Source: Bacteroidota bacterium
GTDB taxonomy: Bacteria > Bacteroidota > Bacteroidia > Flavobacteriales > Flavobacteriaceae
DNA: 5,584 nt
Assembly: GCA_024280815.1 (NCBI GenBank)
Contig: JAJRPL010000009.1
Coordinates: 1-5,584 of the forward strand
Direction: 5' to 3'
Made by a program: the position numbers and the translations under genes. This document shows positions 1 through 5,334 of the stretch, in pieces. The notes under the pieces are model-generated. The model saw only the letters and a list, made by a program, of their open reading frames with translations. It ran no database searches and was not told the DNA's origin. Each line of letters starts with the position of its first letter. The stretch's first letter is position 1.

Positions 1-1140
1 TCTTATTTTATTGAGCCCATTAGTACGTTCTTCCAACACCAAATAATCTTTAAAAATTGAAACATCTTCTAATAAGGTATCATCTCTATGTGGAATCACA
101 TCAACCCAGTTTTCAGAACCAGTCTTATCCTCATGAGTTTTCATCAGTTTAAAATTGGTAGCTTTATCTTTATTGGTAAGGATATAAAAATGGTCTTTAT
201 AATGTAAAACACTATATTCTAATCCGTGAGTTCTAGCTTGAATCACTCTAAATTCTCCATTTGGGTTATCAGCATCTAACACCTGATACTCACTTGTTAA
301 AGTACTATACGATCCTATTACAATATATTTTTGAGATTTTGTTTTAGTAACAAACGTACCATAGGTATCATCCTTTTCATGGTATACTTCTACATCTTGT
401 GAAACATCGGTACCTAATACATGTTTAAAAATTTTATCACTACGTAAAGTCACTGGGTCTTTTTTGGTATAAAAAACGGTTTTATTGTCGTTTGCCCAAG
501 TTGAACCACCAGTCGTATTATCAATTTTATCAGGATAAATTTCTCCTGTTTCTAAATTTTTAAATTGCAGGGTATATTCACGACGACTTACCGTATCTAC
601 CGCAAAAGAAGCCATTTTATTATCAGGACTCACACTTACACCTCCCAAAGAATAATAATCATGTCCTTTTGCCATTTCATTGACATTAAACATAATCTCT
701 TCTTTGGCTTCTAAATTTTCTTTTTTTCGTGAATGGATTGGGTATTGTCCTCCTACTTCATAACGCGTAATATAAAAATAACCGTTTTTTTTATAAGGTA
801 CTGATTCATCATCTTCTTTTATCCTTGCCTTCATTTCTTGAAATAAATCTTCACGAAACTGTTTGGTATGTGCCATTTTACTATCGAAATAGTCATTCTC
901 AGCATTTAAATAATCCTTTACTTTTTGTGTATGCTCATCGGGTGTTTTATCATTCCGTTGTTCATCAGTCAAACGCATCCAATAATAATTATCTATTCTA
1001 ACATCACCATGAGCCTCTAATTTCTTAGCTACTTTATTTGCAATAGGTGGGGTTACATTTGTTTTTTTCATGTTATCTTGTGAATATGAGCTGACAAATG
1101 TAAGGGTTACTATCATCAAAAAAAGGGTTATTTTTTTCAT
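1..1140 (-). CDS. ptrB: S9 family oligopeptidase (oligopeptidase B type), exported, N-terminal part only
   Basis: This is the first 380 codons of a serine peptidase of the prolyl oligopeptidase family; the frame is open from the ATG at 1140 to the left edge of the window. Residues 1-20 form a signal peptide (MKK, then a hydrophobic run ending in SSYS) with predicted cleavage before Gln21, so the enzyme is probably periplasmic. The mature N-terminus has the family's RIDNYYWMRL segment (about 48-57), and around 119-139 the typical NGYFYITRYEVGGQYPIHSR stretch. Later residues (SVSPDNKMASFAVD, GGSTWANDNKTVFYT, EERTNGLNKIR) match beta-propeller blades that gate the active site. Family members are usually about 690-720 residues, so the alpha/beta-hydrolase domain with the Ser-Asp-His triad lies outside the window and catalysis cannot be checked. 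Oligopeptidase B cleaves short peptides after Arg/Lys; the assignment to that subfamily rather than another S9A peptidase is an inference. An internal Met24 could start a cytosolic form, but the clear signal peptide favours 1140. It is divergent from ebfC. Confidence 0.9.
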   Translation of the reverse strand, partial: MKKITLFLMIVTLTFVSSYSQDNMKKTNVTPPIANKVAKKLEAHGDVRIDNYYWMRLTDEQRNDKTPDEHTQKVKDYLNAENDYFDSKMAHTKQFREDLFQEMKARIKEDDESVPYKKNGYFYITRYEVGGQYPIHSRKKENLEAKEEIMFNVNEMAKGHDYYSLGGVSVSPDNKMASFAVDTVSRREYTLQFKNLETGEIYPDKIDNTTGGSTWANDNKTVFYTKKDPVTLRSDKIFKHVLGTDVSQDVEVYHEKDDTYGTFVTKTKSQKYIVIGSYSTLTSEYQVLDADNPNGEFRVIQARTHGLEYSVLHYKDHFYILTNKDKATNFKLMKTHEDKTGSENWVDVIPHRDDTLLEDVSIFKDYLVLEERTNGLNKIR

Positions 1141-1161
1141 TTTATATCTATTTATGAACAT

Positions 1162-1169
1162 CTAAAGTA
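1162..1169 (-). promoter_or_regulatory. Possible -7 element for the S9 peptidase gene
   Basis: Read on the minus strand this is TACTTTAG, which matches five of the six fixed bases of the Bacteroidota TAnnTTTG box. It lies 21 bases before the peptidase ATG, a plausible leader length. No TTTG box is present at the expected distance upstream, so the call is weak. It overlaps the left arm of the near-palindrome at 1165-1183. Confidence 0.3.
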
Positions 1170-1183
1170 CTAAATTTGTACTT
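1165..1183. promoter_or_regulatory. Near-palindrome between peptidase gene and ebfC, candidate operator
   Basis: AAGTACTAAATTTGTACTT is an odd-length inverted repeat centred on position 1174. Eight of nine base pairs are complementary; the only mismatch is T1171/T1177. It contains the probable ebfC -7 box and overlaps the possible -7 box of the divergent peptidase gene, so a dimeric repressor bound here could affect both genes. That role is an inference: AT-rich intergenic DNA yields such palindromes by chance at some rate, and part of the symmetry is the promoter box itself. Confidence 0.35.
1171..1178 (+). promoter_or_regulatory. Probable -7 promoter box of ebfC
   Basis: TAAATTTG is a perfect match to the Bacteroidota -7 consensus TAnnTTTG recognised by the primary sigma factor. 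It lies 22 bases before the ebfC ATG, giving a leader of roughly 15-18 bases. A -33 TTTG is not seen at the usual spacing; only TTTATG at 1151-1156 is nearby, so the upstream half is weak. Confidence 0.55.
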
Positions 1184-1200
1184 AATAAAATGTTAAAATT

Positions 1201-1524
1201 ATGTTTGGAGATTTATCTGGTATGATGGAGAAGCTTAAAGAAGCTCAACAAAAAATAGAAGAAACCAAAGCACGTTTAAATACGGTTTTAGTGGATGGTG
1301 AATCTGGCAATGGTAAAGTAAAAGTTACGGTGACTGCCAATAGAGAAATTAGAAATATCAGTATTGATGATAGTCTTTTTGAGGATAAAGACGAACTTGA
1401 AGATTACCTCATCATTGCTCTAAACAATGCTTTAGACAAAGCAAATGAAATAAATGAAGCAGAAATGGCTGCTGCTGCAAAAGGCGGAATGCCAGATATC
1501 CCTGGGTTGGATATGTTAATGTAA
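1201..1524 (+). CDS. ebfC: YbaB/EbfC family nucleoid-associated protein
   Basis: This 107-residue protein has the length and pattern of YbaB/EbfC, a small homodimeric DNA-binding protein that coats the nucleoid and is linked to recombination and replication genes in many bacteria. Visible family features are the N-terminal MFGDLSGMMEKLKEAQQKIEE amphipathic helix (residues 1-21), the GESGNGKVKVTVTA strand region (33-46) with the family's G-E-S/A-G-G-G-x-V pattern, the IDDSLFEDKDELEDYLIIALNNAL segment (55-78), and a C-terminal helix rich in Ala and Glu ending in GGMPDIPGLDMLM. No part is missing. The ATG at 1201 gives the usual family N-terminus MFG; no Shine-Dalgarno motif is present, as is normal for Bacteroidota. 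It is not next to dnaX or recR, its frequent partners elsewhere, but stands alone and divergent from the S9 peptidase gene. Confidence 0.95.
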   Translation: MFGDLSGMMEKLKEAQQKIEETKARLNTVLVDGESGNGKVKVTVTANREIRNISIDDSLFEDKDELEDYLIIALNNALDKANEINEAEMAAAAKGGMPDIPGLDMLM

Positions 1525-1531
1525 GTCCCAT

Positions 1532-1554
1532 CCTCAATCCTTCCCTTTGTGAGG
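1532..1554 (+). terminator. Weak hairpin after ebfC, possible terminator
   Basis: CCTCA (1532-1536) pairs with TGAGG (1550-1554), leaving a 13-base loop, and is followed after CC by a short run of four T. The stem is only 5 bp and the T-tract is poor, so it is a marginal terminator candidate; it is listed because it sits 7 bases after the ebfC stop and nothing better is present there. Confidence 0.25.
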
Positions 1555-1638
1555 CCTTTTAATTACTATGAATATGATTTGTTTTACATTAAATTGGTTG
1601 ATATAATAAAATACCTAAATTATAAAATCTGTTTTATT

Positions 1639-1704
1639 ATGAAAGCTCCGCTTAAGTGTATACTTTTATTTATATCCGTTTTTTTTGTTAAAAACATAAT
1701 ATAA
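1639..1704 (+). pseudogene. 21-codon ORF resembling a lone signal peptide (possible gene remnant)
   Basis: The ORF starts with ATG and reads MKAPLKCILLFISVFFVKNII before a TAA stop. A short basic N-terminus followed by a hydrophobic run is what the start of an exported protein looks like, but no mature protein follows. A second open frame overlaps its end: from 1692 to 1844 it stays open for about 50 codons (including KAGNPNYGNTSFKKFYQ). A -1 shift near the A5 run at 1690-1694 would join the two. No promoter box or recognised family is visible. It could be a decayed exported-protein gene, a real tiny membrane peptide, or chance in AT-rich DNA; chance is quite possible. Confidence 0.2.
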
Positions 1705-1828
1705 ATAAAGCAGGAAATCCAAACTATGGAAATACTAGTTTTAAAAAGTTTTATCAGATATTACGACTAGACAACTTAAAGATAGCCTTTTTTTTGTCTA
1801 TTACACCAATTATTGTCAAAATAAAACC

Positions 1829-1836
1829 TACTTTTG
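1829..1836 (+). promoter_or_regulatory. Probable -7 promoter box of the metal-binding protein gene
   Basis: TACTTTTG matches all fixed bases of TAnnTTTG and lies 24 bases before the ATG at 1861. A TTG at 1813-1815 is only 13 bases upstream, shorter than the usual 17-20, so the -33 part is uncertain. No clear operator for a metal-responsive repressor is visible next to it. Confidence 0.5.
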
Positions 1837-1860
1837 TTAAAATTTAAAACATAAAAACAC

Positions 1861-2157
1861 ATGAAAAAAGTAGTATTATTTGTAGTATTCGGCTTGTTTT
1901 TTGTAGCATTTTCAAATGCTCAAAGTACAGAAACTGTTAAAGAAGAAATAAAAACAGAAGTAGCGTCAAATGATGTGGTTTATCAATGCCCAATGGAATG
2001 TGAGCATGAAAAAACATATAAAGAGGCTGGTAAATGTCCTGTTTGTAAAATGGATTTAAAAGCCAAAGAAGGTAAAGCATGTTGCAAGGGTAAAGATAAA
2101 GCTGAGTGTAAAAAGAAAGCTGATTGCAAGGGTAAACATAAAGAAAAAAAAGAATAA
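1861..2157 (+). CDS. Exported heavy-metal-binding-domain protein with Cys/Lys-rich tail
   Basis: A 98-residue periplasmic protein. Residues 1-20 are a signal peptide (MKKVVLFVVFGLFFVAFSNA) with predicted cleavage before Gln21. After an acidic linker, residues 41-66 form the heavy-metal-binding domain found in copper/silver efflux proteins and P-type ATPases: Y-Q-C43-P-M-E-C47, then G-K-C59-P-V-C62-K-M-D-L. The usual His-Pro after CPM is replaced by Glu-Cys, and the Gly of CxxCGM by Lys. The tail (70-98) is rich in Lys and has C74, C75, C83, C89 and H93; a 14-residue pattern repeats there (CKGKDKAECKKKAD, then CKGKHKEKKE). With eight cysteines in the mature part, metal binding (copper, zinc or a related soft metal) is likely but the metal is not known. 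No efflux gene lies beside it; the gene appears monocistronic, with its own promoter box and a strong terminator. Confidence 0.85.
   Translation: MKKVVLFVVFGLFFVAFSNAQSTETVKEEIKTEVASNDVVYQCPMECEHEKTYKEAGKCPVCKMDLKAKEGKACCKGKDKAECKKKADCKGKHKEKKE
2082..2143 (+). repeat. Direct repeat of 20 bp with 42-bp period inside the metal-binding protein gene
   Basis: The 20 bases at 2082-2101 (starting TTGCAAGGGTAAA) recur at 2124-2143 with one change (G2095 to C2137). The 42-bp period keeps the frame and duplicates the peptide CKGK[D/H]K. A shorter half-repeat, GCTGA followed by a TGY Cys codon, occurs at 2101 and 2119. The change converts Asp79 to His93 in the second copy. Confidence 0.8.
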
Positions 2158-2182
2158 TTATTTTCTGCATTTTTAAAAATTT

Positions 2183-2213
2183 AAAAACCATTTACCTAAC
2201 GTAAATGGTTTTT
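2183..2213. terminator. Bidirectional rho-independent terminator
   Basis: A 13-bp perfect stem (AAAAACCATTTAC at 2183-2195 with its complement at 2201-2213) closes a 5-base loop, CTAAC. The stem is flanked by A on the left and T on the right, so it can end transcription in both directions. It sits between the convergent metal-binding protein gene (stop at 2157) and the beta-helix lipoprotein gene (stop at 2248). Confidence 0.85.
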
Positions 2214-2247
2214 TATTGCACATCCAAATAAAATTTAATTTCCTAAT

Positions 2248-3825
2248 TTAATTCTCATCTTCTTCTTCAAAAGTAATATGTTGATAGGCACCAATATCAG
2301 GAGTTGTAGTTCTGTTTACATTTAAAATGTCAAAAGGCACTTGTAAGGCTGCATTAGTATCTGCTTTACCAATAGCATCTGATTCTTGACCAATACTAAA
2401 CATATCTTTTTCTTCAACTTCATCATCAACCATTAATGTTCTTTTAAAATGGGTATTCCCATTTAAAATTATATTTTGATAAAGACTAGTATTCTCAAAA
2501 TCAAATAAAGGATTATTCAATATTTCAGTGTTTTTTGTATCAAACTTTAACATACAATTTTTAACATTAAAATTGAAGGTAGCTCCTTCAACCTTATCAA
2601 GTACAAACTCTAAACTTTGATTTCCATCAATAATGCAGCTGGTAAAACTAGCCTCATTTAGGTTGTGTAATTCAATAACATCCTCATTATTTTCATCTTT
2701 GTAAGCAACGAAATTATTAACCAAAACCGATGGCAATTGCCTTAAGCCACTATTCCAATAATTTGCGAAAGTGCTATGCTTAAAATTGTATGAACCTCCT
2801 TCTGTACAAGCCAATGTTGATTGCCCGCTGTTAGCAACCACCAAATTTTCACCTAAAACATGAGCATCTCTACCTAAGATACCATAATTAGATGTATTGT
2901 AAATTTGTGTGTTTTTAATTGTTAATGTTACATCATTACTTTCTGTACCATCAACCAAAACACCAATAAAATTATTTTTTATAGTAGCATAACTTATACT
3001 ATTGTCCTTACTTCCATTTCTTAACCATATTAATCCCCATTGCCCAGCAATATCTTCAAATTGAGGTTCTAACCTATCATCTTCAAATAATACTTCATTT
3101 TCAAATTCACCTTCTACTTTTAAACTTGCATTTTTTTCTACTATAATACCTGAATTCTCATGAAAGTACAATGTTGCCCCTGCACTGACAGTTAAGGTAG
3201 CATTTTCGGGTACCCCTACATACCCATAAATTAAATAAGGTTTTTCATTCGTAAACGTAGTATTACCATCTAGCATTGTACCTCGAACCCCAATCTTATC
3301 ACCTTCAGAAGTTTCTCCTAAAATAATGGCTTCATAAATAAAACTTCCATCTGATTGTTGGGTTCGGTCTGGTCTAATTAAGTTTACATCAAGTACCAAA
3401 GCTTCTAAATCTACATCTTGTTCTTCGGCTCCTGAATGAAAAACAACAGAATCTCTATAAAAAAAATCTGTATCAGTAACTTGACTAAAATCAACCGTAG
3501 CTTCTACAAAAATGAAAATACTATCATTTGCTAGTATTTCAATGTCTTGAAAAGATTTACCTGAAATTCCGTCAACATTTAATCTGTAAAATGAATTGGC
3601 ACCTCTGCCTAAAGCAATACTTGGTATTGAAATAGCATCATCACTTCTATTATATACTTTAAAACTTTGTGTACTTGAACTAATATCGTCAAAAACACGA
3701 TTCAACAATACAGTATCTACAGAGAATTCAAGCTGACCAGAACTTATGATTGTTCCGAAATCTTTCCGACAAGAGCTCAGAAAAATAATTGTGACAATGA
3801 TGAAAAGTGAATAAAGTATTCGCAT
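2248..3825 (-). CDS. Lipoprotein with right-handed beta-helix (pectate-lyase-like) fold
   Basis: A 525-residue lipoprotein with no assigned function. The N-terminus has a hydrophobic signal and the lipobox LSSC, lipidated at Cys19. The next residues, Arg-Lys-Asp, resemble the Lys/acidic export signal that sends some Bacteroidota lipoproteins to the cell surface. Residues about 28-145 look like an Ig-like ASH/Hydin type beta-sandwich (FKVYNRSDDAISIPSIALG, then DSIFIFVEATVDF). Residues about 195-450 show short strand-turn repeats of a parallel beta-helix: ATLTVSAGATLYFHENSGIIV, NASLKVEGEF, WGLIWLRNGSKDNSISYATIKN, VTLTIKNTQIYN. The end has TTPDIGAYQ, the motif that commonly closes such beta-helix proteins, then an acidic tail, EEEDEN. 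No catalytic acid cluster of pectate lyases is evident, so a binding or structural role is as likely as an enzymatic one. It is the second gene of an operon, starting 38 bases after the glutaminyl cyclase stop with no promoter box between. Confidence 0.85.
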   Translation of the reverse strand: MRILYSLFIIVTIIFLSSCRKDFGTIISSGQLEFSVDTVLLNRVFDDISSSTQSFKVYNRSDDAISIPSIALGRGANSFYRLNVDGISGKSFQDIEILANDSIFIFVEATVDFSQVTDTDFFYRDSVVFHSGAEEQDVDLEALVLDVNLIRPDRTQQSDGSFIYEAIILGETSEGDKIGVRGTMLDGNTTFTNEKPYLIYGYVGVPENATLTVSAGATLYFHENSGIIVEKNASLKVEGEFENEVLFEDDRLEPQFEDIAGQWGLIWLRNGSKDNSISYATIKNNFIGVLVDGTESNDVTLTIKNTQIYNTSNYGILGRDAHVLGENLVVANSGQSTLACTEGGSYNFKHSTFANYWNSGLRQLPSVLVNNFVAYKDENNEDVIELHNLNEASFTSCIIDGNQSLEFVLDKVEGATFNFNVKNCMLKFDTKNTEILNNPLFDFENTSLYQNIILNGNTHFKRTLMVDDEVEEKDMFSIGQESDAIGKADTNAALQVPFDILNVNRTTTPDIGAYQHITFEEEDEN

Positions 3826-3863
3826 GAAATATCTTATATAACTATAACCTGTTAGCTTATTTT

Positions 3864-4886
3864 TTATTGCTTTTTGTGAAGTTTAATTTCAAAAAGTTTA
3901 TTCCAATTTTTACCCGTTACAAAAAGACGGTCATTCTCAGCATCATAAGCAATTCCGTTTAGTACTTTATCGCTACCCTTTTGGCCAGATTTTTTTTGTA
4001 ATCCTTTTAAATCTGCAATACCTTCTACAGCTCCTGTTTTCGGATTGATAATGATAATACTATTACGTTGCCATACATTGGCATAAATTTTTCCGTTAAT
4101 GAATTCTAATTCATTCAATTCTTTAACAAGACGGTCATTTGTATAGGCTTCAATGAATGATTCTTCTTTTCCTGTTTCTCCATTTAAAAACCATATTTTT
4201 TTGGTACCGTCAGATTTAATAAGTTTATTTTCATTATGTGTTAAGCCCCAACCTTCTTTACTTTCAGCATAATAAAAATCTTTTTCTTTTTTAAAGGTCT
4301 CTAGATTATATATAAACCCAATCTTATTCTGCCATGTTAGCATGAAAATTTTGTTATTAAAAATAGTCATTCCTTCACCGAAATACTTTTTATCAATAGC
4401 CGTTTTTTGTAAGACTTTACCAGTCGTAATTTCAACTTTTCTTAAGGTAGATTTACCTCTTTGCCCAGTACTTTCATATAAAAATCCGTTGTGGTATTCC
4501 AACCCTTGGGTAAAAGCTTTTTCATCATGTGGGTATTCATTAACAATGGTATATGAATATATTTCAGGTGACTTATCTGCTAAAAGAATGATTGTATTGG
4601 TCAGTTTTTTTTGTTTTTCGCCATAAAAAACAGTTGCTGATATGGCATGAGTCCCCAATCTCATTTCAGAAACGTCAATATCTTTATTAGAACTTAACTT
4701 ATTACCGTCTAAGTAATAACGGATAGAATCAATAGGTTTCTGTCCTTGCTCTTCAACTGTTACAGAAAATTTCTGACTCCCTTTAATTTGCTTCGGAGAA
4801 TTTAATTTTAGCTTGTATACATTGCCACAAGAGCTTAAAAAAACAGCAATTAGAACTAAACTGAAAATTATTTTTAAATTTTTCAT
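3864..4886 (-). CDS. Glutaminyl-peptide cyclotransferase (plant/bacterial propeller type), lipoprotein
   Basis: This enzyme cyclises N-terminal glutamine of proteins to pyroglutamate, releasing ammonia. The 340-residue product has a signal peptide ending in lipobox LSSC, lipidated at Cys20, so it is anchored in the envelope facing the periplasm or surface. Residues about 27-105 form an extra Ig-like domain (KFSVTVEEQ, IDSIRYYLDGNKL, LGTHAISATVFYG). The five-bladed propeller follows, with the family signatures in order: FTQGLEY (125), LYESTG (136), FGEGMT (169), LTWQ (183), EGWGLT (211), SDGT (225), LNELEF (257), YANVW (268), VLNGIAYD (308) and RLFVTGKNW (320). All are intact. The frame can be extended to a TTG at 4919, but that codon overlaps the promoter's -7 box and the ATG at 4886 gives the proper MKNLK signal peptide. 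It leads an operon with the beta-helix lipoprotein and is divergent from rpmE2. Its likely substrates are exported proteins whose mature N-terminus is Gln. Confidence 0.95.
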   Translation of the reverse strand: MKNLKIIFSLVLIAVFLSSCGNVYKLKLNSPKQIKGSQKFSVTVEEQGQKPIDSIRYYLDGNKLSSNKDIDVSEMRLGTHAISATVFYGEKQKKLTNTIILLADKSPEIYSYTIVNEYPHDEKAFTQGLEYHNGFLYESTGQRGKSTLRKVEITTGKVLQKTAIDKKYFGEGMTIFNNKIFMLTWQNKIGFIYNLETFKKEKDFYYAESKEGWGLTHNENKLIKSDGTKKIWFLNGETGKEESFIEAYTNDRLVKELNELEFINGKIYANVWQRNSIIIINPKTGAVEGIADLKGLQKKSGQKGSDKVLNGIAYDAENDRLFVTGKNWNKLFEIKLHKKQ

Positions 4887-4906
4887 ATAAAATAGTAAAG
4901 ATATTG

Positions 4907-4936
4907 TTTGAGTTTTCAAAAATAGTATTAAATTTG
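4907..4936 (+). promoter_or_regulatory. Promoter of rpmE2
   Basis: TTTG at 4907-4910 and TAAATTTG at 4929-4936 are separated by 18 bases, a full match to the Bacteroidota -33/-7 promoter. Transcription would start near 4941-4944, giving rpmE2 a leader of roughly 70 bases. The leader contains T8 at 4960-4967 (counting the T before the run) and the palindrome CAATTAATTG at 4969-4978, but no convincing attenuator hairpin. Confidence 0.75.
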
Positions 4937-4946
4937 CACTCTCAAA
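4917..4946 (-). promoter_or_regulatory. Promoter of the glutaminyl cyclase/beta-helix operon
   Basis: On the minus strand TTTG (4946-4943) and TATTTTTG (4924-4917) are 18 bases apart, again a full Bacteroidota promoter. The start would fall near 4910, about 24 bases before the ATG at 4886. It overlaps the rpmE2 promoter by 20 bases, so the two cannot easily be occupied at the same time. Confidence 0.75.
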
Positions 4947-5011
4947 ATAGCTGAGTAGATTTTTTTTACAATTAATTGGCTATTTATTATAATAATTTAA
5001 AATCACTAAAG

Positions 5012-5263
5012 ATGAGAAAAGGAATTCATCCTGAAAATTATAGAATGGTAGCATTTAAAGATATGTCTAACAATGATGTGTTTTTAACAAAATCTACTGC
5101 AGATGCAAAAGAAACTTTAGAAGTTGATGGTGTTGAATATCCTTTAATAAAATTAGAGATTTCAAGAACGTCGCATCCATACTATACTGGTAAAGTTAAA
5201 CTAATTGATGCTGCAGGACGTATTGACAAGTTTAAAACTAAATATGCTAAGTTTAAAAAATAA
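5012..5263 (+). CDS. rpmE2: 50S ribosomal protein L31, type B (zinc-independent)
   Basis: L31 is a protein of the large ribosomal subunit that bridges to the small subunit. The 83-residue product starts MRKGIHPENYRMVAFKD and carries the type B hallmark SRTSHPYYTGKVKLIDAAGRIDKF (51-74), followed by a basic tail, KTKYAKFKK. There is no cysteine, so the zinc-binding CxxC motif of type A L31 is absent; in organisms with both forms the B form replaces A under zinc shortage, but in many Bacteroidota it is the only form. The ATG at 5012 matches the usual start of the family (87 residues in E. coli YkgM); an in-frame TTG at 4976 would add 12 residues not found in the family. Promoter and terminator flank it closely, so it is a single-gene unit. 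Confidence 0.97.
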   Translation: MRKGIHPENYRMVAFKDMSNNDVFLTKSTADAKETLEVDGVEYPLIKLEISRTSHPYYTGKVKLIDAAGRIDKFKTKYAKFKK

Positions 5264-5285
5264 TCTTTTTAAATTTCATAAACTA

Positions 5286-5318
5286 AAAAAACCTCGAATG
5301 TTAAATTCGAGGTTTTTT
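5286..5318. terminator. Bidirectional rho-independent terminator
   Basis: A 14-bp perfect stem (5286-5299 with 5305-5318) containing CCTCGAAT closes a 5-base loop, GTTAA. Six A on the left and six T on the right make it work on both strands. It lies between the convergent ends of rpmE2 (5263) and the DUF4249-like gene (5335). Confidence 0.9.
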
Positions 5319-5334
5319 GTTATTATTTCTTCTC

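Larger units (their letters stand above)
1525..1860. other. AT-rich intergenic region without a convincing gene
   Basis: These 336 bases separate ebfC from the metal-binding protein gene. They hold a weak hairpin just after ebfC (1532-1554), a 21-codon ORF resembling a signal peptide (1639-1704), a second short open stretch in another frame (1692-1844), and the probable promoter of the downstream gene (1829-1836). I see no tRNA, no inverted repeats of insertion-sequence type and no riboswitch-like fold. It may be the eroded remains of a small exported protein gene. Confidence 0.6.

Noticed and set aside
1190..1234. ATG at 1190 as an earlier ebfC start
   Set aside because: It is out of frame with ebfC and reaches a stop after a few codons.
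1525..1860. Small RNA or riboswitch in the gap before the metal-binding gene
   Set aside because: No stable fold, no GC-rich helices and no promoter-terminator pair are visible apart from the marginal 5-bp hairpin.
1937..2191. 84-codon minus-strand ORF across the metal-binding protein gene
   Set aside because: It is antisense to a well-supported gene, its composition reflects the complement of Lys codons, and it runs through the terminator.
4342..4626. 94-codon plus-strand ORF inside the glutaminyl cyclase gene
   Set aside because: It is antisense to conserved cyclase motifs, with no promoter box and no recognisable family.
4887..4919. Upstream TTG start adding 11 residues to the glutaminyl cyclase
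   Set aside because: The TTG overlaps the -7 box, lies upstream of the expected transcript start, and the ATG at 4886 gives a normal lipoprotein signal peptide.
4969..4978. Perfect palindrome CAATTAATTG in the rpmE2 leader as an operator
   Set aside because: Ten AT-rich bases are expected often by chance here, and it lies downstream of both promoters without a repeated partner.
4976..5011. Upstream TTG start adding 12 residues to L31
   Set aside because: Family members begin at MRKGIHP, encoded from the ATG at 5012; the extension has no family counterpart.
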